From NCBI RefSeq assembly GCF_020439865.1, contig NZ_JAGRPF010000038.1, positions 1-45,812 of the forward strand: 45,812 nt of DNA, read 5' to 3'. How positions within the stretch are numbered: position 1 is the stretch's first letter; each line of letters opens with the position of its first letter. Under the pieces are notes generated by a model. The model saw only the letters and a list, made by a program, of their open reading frames with translations. It was not told the origin of the DNA and did not search any database. Position numbers and translations under genes: made by a program. The stretch is from Prosthecobacter sp. GTDB taxonomy: Bacteria; Verrucomicrobiota; Verrucomicrobiia; Verrucomicrobiales; Verrucomicrobiaceae. This document shows positions 19,372 to 26,661 of the stretch, one piece after another.

Positions 19372-20691
19372 TCAAATCGCCAGCGCATTCTCGGCATCGC
19401 CGAAGTGGCCGACGTGGAGGCCCATGCGGTCCATGAGGGCGATGTGGAGGCGGCAGAGTTTGCGATTCGGATCGGCGCTGAGGTCGTGGAAGCGGCCGCC
19501 TTGGATCGTGCCGCCGCCGTTGCCGGCGAGGACGACCGGGAGCTGCCGTGAATCGTGCGCGTTGCCGTCCATGAGACTGCTGGTGAGCATGATCATGCTG
19601 TTTTCGAGCAGGGAACGCTCGCCTTCGTTGGTGGCGTGCATTTTGGCGAGGAACTCGCCCCAGAGCTTCACCTGATGCTGGTTGACGCGCTGATACATGT
19701 CGAGGCGATGCTCATCACCGGCGTGATGGGACAACTCGTGGATGCCGCCCGTGATGCCGTCGAGGCTGGGGAAGCGCATGTTCGAGAGGTCGTTGTTCAT
19801 CATGAAGGTGGCCACGCGTGTGCGATCCATCTGGAAGGCGAGAAGCATGATGTCGAACATGAGGCGCAGGTGGTCCTCGCTGCTCGCAGGGATGCCCCCC
19901 GCAGGACGGCCGAGCGTGACGATTTTCACCGTCGGCTGCCAGCCTTGGCCGTTGGTCTCTGCCTTGCTGATTTTTTCGGCAAGCTCGACGCGCTGCTCGA
20001 TCTCGCGCACGGAGGTGAGATACTCGTCGAGCTTCTGCTTGTCGCGCTGGCTGAGCTTCGGTTTGAGGCTGTTGGCATCTTCAAGCACGACATCGAGGAT
20101 GCTTTTGTCGCGCTTGCGGCGGCTGCCGTCGTCAAAGAGCTGGTCGAAGGCCTGCTGCGGGAAGATTTCCTTCGGCGCTGGCGTCGTGGGGGTGTTCCAA
20201 GAGATGTAAGCGGAGTAAATCGAGGTGAAGCCGCTGTCGGTGCTGTAGCTCGGGCGTTCGGTGCCGAGCACGACGCTCGGCACAGGCGTGAACTTGCCCG
20301 TGTGCTCGGCGATGAGCTGGTCCATCGTGGTGCCGACTTCGACATCGGTGGTGGTTTTCTTCACCTTCAGACCGCAGAGCACGTTCATCTTCGGGTAGTG
20401 GCCGCCTTCGCCTTCGACGGTGGTCGGATTCCACAGGCCTTTGAAGACGTTCACGTGCTTCTTCAGCGGTTCGAGCGGCGAGAGCGTCTTCATGAACTCC
20501 ATGCCGTTCGCGCCATTCGTGGCACCCCAGTGGTGCGGGTTCACGCCGTTGCCGGTGAAGCAGACGGCGAGACGACGTGGCGCGGTGTTGTTTTTGACGG
20601 ACTCAGCTCCAAAAGCGCAGATGGACTCCAGCCAGGGCAGGCCCAGGGCCGCACCGGTGCCACGGAGGAAAAGACGACGAGAGGTTTTCAT
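19372..20691 (-). CDS. DUF1552 family Tat-exported protein
   Basis: A 439-residue protein of the DUF1552 family, found almost always beside DUF1592-type cytochromes in Planctomycetes, Verrucomicrobia and Myxobacteria. It opens with a twin-arginine signal (MKTSRRLFLRGTGAALGLP). Family segments include VCFTGNGVNPHHWG, GGHYPKMNVLCGL, GTTMDQLIAEH, SSEDHLRLMFDIMLLAFQMD, GITGGIHELSHHAGD and LPVVLAGNGGGTI. These resemble the alkaline phosphatase/sulfatase-like fold of DUF1501, but the enzymatic role is unknown. It starts 18 bases after the DUF1592 gene and is probably in the same operon. The start at 20691 is the ATG at the Tat motif; another ATG lies four codons upstream. Confidence 0.93.
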   Translation of the reverse strand: MKTSRRLFLRGTGAALGLPWLESICAFGAESVKNNTAPRRLAVCFTGNGVNPHHWGATNGANGMEFMKTLSPLEPLKKHVNVFKGLWNPTTVEGEGGHYPKMNVLCGLKVKKTTTDVEVGTTMDQLIAEHTGKFTPVPSVVLGTERPSYSTDSGFTSIYSAYISWNTPTTPAPKEIFPQQAFDQLFDDGSRRKRDKSILDVVLEDANSLKPKLSQRDKQKLDEYLTSVREIEQRVELAEKISKAETNGQGWQPTVKIVTLGRPAGGIPASSEDHLRLMFDIMLLAFQMDRTRVATFMMNNDLSNMRFPSLDGITGGIHELSHHAGDEHRLDMYQRVNQHQVKLWGEFLAKMHATNEGERSLLENSMIMLTSSLMDGNAHDSRQLPVVLAGNGGGTIQGGRFHDLSADPNRKLCRLHIALMDRMGLHVGHFGDAENALAI

Positions 20692-20709
20692 GGGGGAATT
20701 CAAAGAGGA

Positions 20710-23700
20710 TTACGGATTGCTGGCGATGCTTGCTTCAAGGCGCCGGTTCAAAAACTGGCGGCTCTTCACGATGTCGAGCACTGCGGCGGAAAAATGGCCG
20801 CTGTTGGCCTTCAGCGAGGCCTGCATCTGGGTGAGAAGTTTTTTGTCACTCGGCAGTGTCTGGCGGCCGAGGGCGTAGCCGAGAAGCTTACGGTTAAACT
20901 GGGTGAGGAACTGGTACTCGTTTTTCTTTAGGTAGTCGCGAAGCCCGGCGAGGCCTTGGAACTTGGTGCCGTCCATCATTTCACCGGTGTCGTCAATCTT
21001 GCCACCGGTATCGTCGGTGGCGCGGAAGCGGCCGATGGGGTCGAAGCTTTCGAGGGCAAAACCGAGCGGGTCGATGCGCTCATGGCAGACGGCGCAAGCG
21101 GAGTCAGTGCGGTGCTGCATGAGCGCTTCGCGCAGCGAGGACGGTTTGCTCGTTTCCTTCAACTCGGGCACGTTTGGTGGCGGGGGCGGGCTGCTGAAGC
21201 CCAGGACGACCTGATACAGGTAGTCGCCGCGCACGACCGGGCTGGTGCGCTGCGGACGCGAGGTCTTCGTCAAAATCGCGCCCATGCCGAGCAGGCCGCC
21301 GCGGTTCTGCTGCGAGGCCTTCACTTCGCGAAACTCAGGACCCTTCACGGCGGGAAGGCCGTAGAAGGTGGCGAGGCGCTCATTCACGAAGGTGTAATCG
21401 CCACCGATGATGTCGCTTACGTTGCGATCATCGCGCACGAGATGCGTGAAGAACTCCACCACCTCGCGATGCATGTCCGAACGGAGTTCCGGGGTGAACT
21501 GCGGGAACTTTTTCTCATCCACGTTGCTGTGCGCATCGAAGCCGTTGAACTTCAGCCACTGGCCGGCGAATTCTTTCGCGAGCGCGGAGGCTTTGGGATC
21601 ACGCAGCATGCGTTTCGTCTGCGCGGCGAGCACCTCGGGCTTCAGAAGACTGCCGTCATCGGCGGCGCGCTTGAGTTCGTAGTCAGGCTTCGAGGCCCAA
21701 AGGAAATAGCTAAGGCGCGAGGCGAGTTCCCAGGCATTCAGCGGCGCATCGGGTGTTTTCACATCCGTGGCGGCGAGTTGTGGCAGCGTTTCCGCTTTAA
21801 AGAGGAAATTCGGCGAAACGAGGATGCGCACGAGCACCTCGCGGGCGGCGGATTCGCGGTCGAGTTCCTTCTGTCGGCCGGCGAAATAGAGTGCGTCGAG
21901 CTTGCTGTTTTCATCACCGGTGAGCGGACGACGCCACGCGAGGCTGGCGAAGTAGCGCAGATGGCTGCAGAGCAGGCCGTCGTACTCCTTCTCCTGCTGC
22001 GGATTGAGTTTCGCAGGCGCGGTGTAGCCCCAGTCCTTCTTCATCGCCTCCAGCTGTTTGCGATCCTTGTCCCCGAGCAGCTGACCGAGCTGTTCGTCGC
22101 TGAAGTAATACACGGTGATGTTGGGTTTGCCGCCACGGTAGAGATTGCTCGCGACCTCTTCGAGACGGCGCTCATACATGTCCGGGAAAGCGGTCTTCAT
22201 CTTGTTGAAGTCGTCCATCGTGCGCCACGAAGCTTTCGTGCTGCGTTTCCAGATGGTGAGCACGCCAGGGATGATCTTGGTGACGTCGCGCGGCTGCTCA
22301 GTGGTAATCGTCCACTGCATCGTCGCCTCATCGACCTCGGGATTCTGCATGTCGAGACGCGTGTCCACCTTCAGCCAGTGCGCGCCTTCTGGCAGCGGCA
22401 ATGTGAAGACCTGGGGCGCGGCAAAGGCGAGCACTTGCGGTTCGATCGTGCGGCCCGGCTGCGGATGCTTGCCGTAGAGCGCACGCACCTTCTCCAGCTC
22501 GGCAATGCGGGACTTGATCGCGTCGAGATTGGCTGGCGGCGGGTTCGCAGCAGCCTGCTTGCGCTTTTCATCGAGCGTTTTGTTGAGCCACTGGAAGTAA
22601 TCGACCTTTCCTTTGCCAATACTGGCTTCGATTTTCGTCACCAGCGCGATGTCGCCTTTGTTGCCGTCGCCGATGTCGCCAAAGCATAGGTGAATGTGCG
22701 TTTTGCCGCCCACCGAGGCCTGCATGGGATACGGACGGATGCCGTCGCTGTCCTGCTGATGACGCTGGGTTCCACTGCCAGGCTTCTTCGGGTTGTTCCA
22801 GCTCAGCAGGTCGGCTTCGATGCTCTTGATGCGCTCGTGAGCGGTCTTTTCATCGGCGGGCAGCTCTCGCCAGCCGACCCGTACGAGATCGAGGAAGCGG
22901 CTCTTCGGCTCCGTGCTGTTCACAAGATTCCACCAGTTGTTAAGGAAGTGAATGCTGAGCTTCATCTCCTTCGCGAGCTGGTCGAGCGGGGTTTGGGCGT
23001 TTTTGCGCTTCCAGCAGGCGAGCATGTAATCGCCTTCGCGCATGGGATCGAAATCCTTCGGGAGGAAGGGAGCCGCCTTCTGCTGATACCACACATACAG
23101 GCCCTGCTGAGCCTGCGCTTTCACCTGTTCCGGTCCACGCAGGCCGACGCGCTGCGGGTGAAACTGGATGCCGGTGCCCGGCATGATGGTGGCGAAATCG
23201 GCGAGCTTCCGTGCCGCGCCGAAATACTTGTCGATGGCCGCCGGGCTCATGAAGAGCACGTCGCCGGTGTTCGTGAAGCCCTCGCCGCCGCCGCCGTCGG
23301 TCTGGAATTCCTTCGCCAGCGCGTAATCACGGCCGGTGAGGTCGCGGATGGTGTAATCGTACTCGGCATTCGTGAGACGGCGCATCGTCACCGGCCCGGG
23401 ATCGCCAGATTTGGCCTCCGCCAAGGCATCCAGCGACTGCTGAACCCAGCCAGTGATTCCGCTTTTTTCCTCTGGAGTGAGTTGTTTGGCCTTTCGCGGC
23501 GGCATGTCGCCGTTGTCGATCGTGTCCTTCACGTCTGCCCAGAGTTCGAAGTTAGCCGTCACGTCCGGATTGGCTGCGAACTTCTTCAGATCGATGTCTC
23601 CTTTGGTCTTTTCGCCTCCGTGGCAGGAATAGCACTTGGCATTGAGCATCGGCTCCACGGCTTTCCAGTCCGGGGCGGCACGCAGCAGTGAAGTGGCAGC

Positions 23701-23742
23701 AGCAAAGCCGACCACGGCAAATTGACGGGGGGTGATGACCAT
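20710..23742 (-). CDS. DUF1587/DUF1592/DUF1588/DUF1585 exported cytochrome protein
   Basis: A 1010-residue secreted protein. The N-terminal signal (MVITPRQFAVVGFAAATSLL) is followed by a cytochrome c-type domain with CYSCH at residues 37-41. Then come DUF1587 (TMRRLTNAEYDYTIRDLTG), a variable region, DUF1592 (LASRLSYFLWASKPDYELK) and DUF1588 (DYTFVNERLATFYGLP; GAILTKTSRPQRTSPVVRG). A second heme-type motif CAVCH (in ACAVCHERIDPLGFALE) and C-terminal DUF1585 (KLLGYALGRQTLPSDKKLL) complete it. This is the standard partner of DUF1552. The start at 23742 is chosen because upstream in-frame sequence is low-complexity and overlaps the divergent promoter region. Function is probably periplasmic electron transfer during breakdown of complex substrates, but this is unproven. 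Confidence 0.92.
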   Translation of the reverse strand: MVITPRQFAVVGFAAATSLLRAAPDWKAVEPMLNAKCYSCHGGEKTKGDIDLKKFAANPDVTANFELWADVKDTIDNGDMPPRKAKQLTPEEKSGITGWVQQSLDALAEAKSGDPGPVTMRRLTNAEYDYTIRDLTGRDYALAKEFQTDGGGGEGFTNTGDVLFMSPAAIDKYFGAARKLADFATIMPGTGIQFHPQRVGLRGPEQVKAQAQQGLYVWYQQKAAPFLPKDFDPMREGDYMLACWKRKNAQTPLDQLAKEMKLSIHFLNNWWNLVNSTEPKSRFLDLVRVGWRELPADEKTAHERIKSIEADLLSWNNPKKPGSGTQRHQQDSDGIRPYPMQASVGGKTHIHLCFGDIGDGNKGDIALVTKIEASIGKGKVDYFQWLNKTLDEKRKQAAANPPPANLDAIKSRIAELEKVRALYGKHPQPGRTIEPQVLAFAAPQVFTLPLPEGAHWLKVDTRLDMQNPEVDEATMQWTITTEQPRDVTKIIPGVLTIWKRSTKASWRTMDDFNKMKTAFPDMYERRLEEVASNLYRGGKPNITVYYFSDEQLGQLLGDKDRKQLEAMKKDWGYTAPAKLNPQQEKEYDGLLCSHLRYFASLAWRRPLTGDENSKLDALYFAGRQKELDRESAAREVLVRILVSPNFLFKAETLPQLAATDVKTPDAPLNAWELASRLSYFLWASKPDYELKRAADDGSLLKPEVLAAQTKRMLRDPKASALAKEFAGQWLKFNGFDAHSNVDEKKFPQFTPELRSDMHREVVEFFTHLVRDDRNVSDIIGGDYTFVNERLATFYGLPAVKGPEFREVKASQQNRGGLLGMGAILTKTSRPQRTSPVVRGDYLYQVVLGFSSPPPPPNVPELKETSKPSSLREALMQHRTDSACAVCHERIDPLGFALESFDPIGRFRATDDTGGKIDDTGEMMDGTKFQGLAGLRDYLKKNEYQFLTQFNRKLLGYALGRQTLPSDKKLLTQMQASLKANSGHFSAAVLDIVKSRQFLNRRLEASIASNP

Positions 23743-23882
23743 TGGGGGGGATTGGGGGCGGTTTTGATACGCCTTCCTGCTGAGAATTCCATCAGCAGCT
23801 TCTGCTCCTATTTTGCGCTTTCCTGGGCTGGGAAACATGCGAAAGCAAGCTGGGCTGAAAAACGTAGTTTTAGCACCCCCAG
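23743..23882. promoter_or_regulatory. divergent promoter region with inverted repeat
   Basis: 140 bases between the divergent DUF1592 and DUF1501 genes. A perfect 7-bp inverted repeat (CTGCTGA at 23777-23783, TCAGCAG at 23792-23798) with an 8-base spacer centred on GAATTC-like sequence could be an operator serving one or both promoters. The role is inferred from position only. Confidence 0.3.
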
Positions 23883-25325
23883 ATGAACATCCCCCATTCC
23901 CATCATGCCCCGAATCTGGAGCATGCATTCCTGACGCGTCGTCAATTGCTCAGCCGTGCCGGCATGGGCTTTGGCTCCCTGGCGCTGGGCTCGTTGTTCG
24001 ACGCGCCGGCCGCGGCGGCCACGCTGGATCCGATGGCGCTGAAGAAGCCGCATTTCGAACCGAAGGCGAAGCGGGTGGTGCACTTCTTCATGAACGGCGG
24101 CCCCTCGCAGGTGGACACCTTCGACCCGAAGCCGATGCTTGACAAATACGACGGCAAACCGCTGCCGAACGTGCTCAAAACCGAGCGTCCGACCGGCGCG
24201 GGCTTCAAATCTCCATTCAAGTTCACCAAGCGCGGCCAGTGCGGCCTCGAGGTGAGCGAGGTGTTTGAAAAGCTCGGGGAATTCGCCGACGACCTTTGCG
24301 TCATCCGCTCGATGCACGCCGACGTGCCGAACCACGAGCCGTCGCTCGGCCTCATGAACAGCGGTGAGAGCCGCCTGAACCGTCCCACGATGGGATCGTG
24401 GATCACCTACGGTCTCGGCAGCGAAAATCAGAACCTGCCGGGCTATATTTCCATGTGCCCAGGAGGCATGCCGACGCGGCGCACGAAGAACTGGCAGTCG
24501 GCCTTCCTGCCGAGCGCCTATCAAGGCGCCTACATCAACACCGAGGACACCCGGGTCGAAAAGCTGGTGGAGTTCATCAAGAACGGCTCGCTTGATCTCA
24601 AGCAGCAGCGCCGTCAGCTCGACCTGCTGCAGGAGCTCAACCAGCGCAATCTGGTGCAGCAGGACCGCGACCAGCAGCTCGAAGCCCGCGTGCAGAGCTA
24701 CGAACTGGCCTATCGCATGCAGATGGAGGCGACGGACGCTTTCGACATCATGAAGGAACCCGAATGGGTACGGAAGATGTATGGCGACCACGCCTTCGGT
24801 CGCCAATGCCTTATCGCCCGTCGTCTGCTCGAACGCGGCGTGCGTTTCATCCAGCTCTGGACCGGCGCCGGCCAGCCGTGGGACAACCACGACGAAATCC
24901 TCGAGCACAAGAAGCTCGGCGAGCGCACCGACGGCGCGATCGCGGCTTTCATGAGCGATTTGAAGATGCGCGGCCTTTGGGACGACACGCTCATGATGTG
25001 GGGCGGCGAATTTGGTCGCACGCCTGCGGTCGAGTTGCCCACGCCGGGCGCGAATGCCGGCAAGCAGCACGGCCGCGACCACAACCACTACGGTTTCACC
25101 ATGTGGCTCGCCGGCGGCGGAGTGCGCGGCGGTTACACGCATGGGGCCACGGACGAGTTCGGCTTTCAGGCCGTCGAAAACCCCGTGCACGTGCATGACC
25201 TTCACGCGACGCTCCTGCACCTGCTCGGTTTTGATCACGAGAAGTTCACCTATCGCTACGCCGGGCTCGATTTCCGCCTCACGGGGGTGAACGAGTGCAA
25301 GGTGGTGCGGGAATTGCTGGCTTAG
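23883..25325 (+). CDS. DUF1501 family Tat-exported protein (orphan copy)
   Basis: A 480-residue protein of the DUF1501 family, related in fold to sulfatases/alkaline phosphatases. A Tat signal (FLTRRQLLSRAGMGFGSLALG) is followed by [89 protein letters not shown] and HVHDLHATLLHLLGFDHEKFTY, the usual family blocks with likely metal-binding His/Asp residues. It normally sits downstream of a DUF1549/DUF1553 gene; here the upstream neighbour is divergent and of the DUF1592 class. The nearest unpaired DUF1549/DUF1553 gene on the same strand is 12 kb away (8701-11637). The ExbB gene follows after 66 bases. Confidence 0.93.
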   Translation: MNIPHSHHAPNLEHAFLTRRQLLSRAGMGFGSLALGSLFDAPAAAATLDPMALKKPHFEPKAKRVVHFFMNGGPSQVDTFDPKPMLDKYDGKPLPNVLKTERPTGAGFKSPFKFTKRGQCGLEVSEVFEKLGEFADDLCVIRSMHADVPNHEPSLGLMNSGESRLNRPTMGSWITYGLGSENQNLPGYISMCPGGMPTRRTKNWQSAFLPSAYQGAYINTEDTRVEKLVEFIKNGSLDLKQQRRQLDLLQELNQRNLVQQDRDQQLEARVQSYELAYRMQMEATDAFDIMKEPEWVRKMYGDHAFGRQCLIARRLLERGVRFIQLWTGAGQPWDNHDEILEHKKLGERTDGAIAAFMSDLKMRGLWDDTLMMWGGEFGRTPAVELPTPGANAGKQHGRDHNHYGFTMWLAGGGVRGGYTHGATDEFGFQAVENPVHVHDLHATLLHLLGFDHEKFTYRYAGLDFRLTGVNECKVVRELLA

Positions 25326-25391
25326 TCCGGCGAGAAGCCCGCCAACCAGCCCGCTTGCAAGGCTGGCACCCACGTTTAAAGTCGCGACCTC

Positions 25392-26198
25392 ATGCATCGA
25401 AAAATCCTCTTCGCCCTGGCCGTGCTGGTGGCACTCGTCTTCACGATGAACCTCACCGTCCAGGCTCAGCAGCCTGCGCCAGCCGCCCCTGCCGCCGTGG
25501 CCGCGAGCGCCGCCGATGAAAATCCCTATGGCGATGTGCTGACGTTCAGCGGCTTCGTCAAACGGACGGGGGTCATGGCCTATCCGCTCATCATTCTGTC
25601 GATGATCGCATTCTTCATGATTGTGCTGTTCGCACTCACGGTGAGACAGGGCACGGTGGTCAGCGATGCGTTCATGAATTCGGCGGACGCCTTGATCCGC
25701 AAGCAGGACTACCTGGGCCTGCTGGCCGTGTGCAACCGCCGCAACGAGTGCATCGCCCGCATCACCTCCAAGACGTTGGACTTTGCCACCCGCAATCCGA
25801 CCGCGAGCTTCGAGGAGGTCAAGGAAGTCACCGAGGCCGAGGGCAACCGCCAGTCGAGCCTGCTGCTTGCCCGCATCGCCTATCTCGGTGACGTGGGAGC
25901 CATCGCCCCGATGCTCGGCCTGCTCGGCACGACGCTGGGCATGATCACCACCTTCCATGAGATCTCCGGCAAGGGCGTCGGCGGCTCGAACCAGCTCGGC
26001 CTCGCACAGGGCGTGTCCGAAGCGCTGCTCTGCACGGCGTCGGGTCTCGTGATCGGCATCCCCTCGCTCATGTTCTACGCCATTTTTCGCGGCAAGGTGA
26101 ACCGCCTCATTTCCGAGATGGAAGCCGCCACCACGCACCTCATGGCCCTGCTTGCCGTCCAATACAAACGCGCGGCGCGCGCCGTCGCAGGCCAGTAA
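25392..26198 (+). CDS. MotA/TolQ/ExbB proton channel family protein
   Basis: A 268-residue inner-membrane protein that with ExbD forms a proton-driven motor. Residues 1-25 are an extra hydrophobic N-terminal segment (ILFALAVLVALVFTMNLTVQA), probably a signal peptide, followed by an Ala/Pro linker. Then come a span at about 60-83 (VMAYPLIILSMIAFFMIVLF), a cytoplasmic domain, and two further spans carrying the family core (LGDVGAIAPMLGLLGTTLGM, then GVSEALLCTASGLVIGIPS). The gene is followed 18 bases later by exbD-like and TPR genes on the same strand, giving a three-gene energy-transduction operon. TolQ, ExbB and MotA-like roles cannot be told apart from sequence. Confidence 0.92.
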   Translation: MHRKILFALAVLVALVFTMNLTVQAQQPAPAAPAAVAASAADENPYGDVLTFSGFVKRTGVMAYPLIILSMIAFFMIVLFALTVRQGTVVSDAFMNSADALIRKQDYLGLLAVCNRRNECIARITSKTLDFATRNPTASFEEVKEVTEAEGNRQSSLLLARIAYLGDVGAIAPMLGLLGTTLGMITTFHEISGKGVGGSNQLGLAQGVSEALLCTASGLVIGIPSLMFYAIFRGKVNRLISEMEAATTHLMALLAVQYKRAARAVAGQ

Positions 26199-26216
26199 CC
26201 TCGGAGCCGTCCTGAG

Positions 26217-26660
26217 ATGAACTTTCGCAAACAGCACTCCATCGAACCCTCGCCCATGCAGCTAGCGCCGCTGGTGGACGTGTTGTTCCTGCTGGTGATC
26301 TTTTTTGCCGTGACCTTCCAGTATGCCAAGGAAGAGCAGGTCATGGATGTCAGCGTGCCTGCCGCCGACGAGGGCAAGGAGAAGGAGTCCCGCAACGTCG
26401 GTGAGATCATCATCAACATCAAAAAAGACGGCGAGATCATCGTCAACGGACAGAAATTCAATACCGACGAGCTGTTGGTGAAGTTGAAGAACATCGTGGC
26501 GCTCTACAAGGATCAGGCCGTGATCCTGCGCGGCGATGAAATCGTGAACTACCAGCACGTCATCCGCGTGCTGGACACCTGCCAGAAGGCCGGCATCTGG
26601 AACATCGCCTTCGCCACGCGCAAGCCCGATGCCGACCAACCCGCCGCCAAGCCCCAGTGA
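26217..26660 (+). CDS. ExbD/TolR family protein
   Basis: A 147-residue protein with a short cytoplasmic N-terminus, one membrane span (MQLAPLVDVLFLLVIFFAVTF) carrying the essential proton-pathway Asp in LVDVLFLL, and a periplasmic domain (NVGEIIINIKKDGEIIVNGQ to VLDTCQKAGIWNIAFATRK). Length is normal for ExbD/TolR. It works with the preceding ExbB-like channel to convert proton-motive force into movement at the envelope. The next gene starts one base after its stop, so the two are almost certainly co-translated. Confidence 0.93.
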   Translation: MNFRKQHSIEPSPMQLAPLVDVLFLLVIFFAVTFQYAKEEQVMDVSVPAADEGKEKESRNVGEIIINIKKDGEIIVNGQKFNTDELLVKLKNIVALYKDQAVILRGDEIVNYQHVIRVLDTCQKAGIWNIAFATRKPDADQPAAKPQ

Positions 26661-26661
26661 G

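Noticed and set aside
19555..22689. Long plus-strand frames opposite the DUF1552 and DUF1592 genes
   Set aside because: They are shadows of well-supported minus-strand genes, with no signal peptide or domain.
25346..25366. Hairpin CCAGCC/GGCTGG after the orphan DUF1501 gene
   Set aside because: The stem is only 6 bp and has no T-run; it is too weak to call a terminator between DUF1501 and the ExbB gene.
23808..26237. Open frame of 809 codons on the minus strand across the DUF1501 and ExbB genes
   Set aside because: The composition is low-complexity His/Arg/Glu-rich with no domain; the plus-strand genes have complete family motifs.
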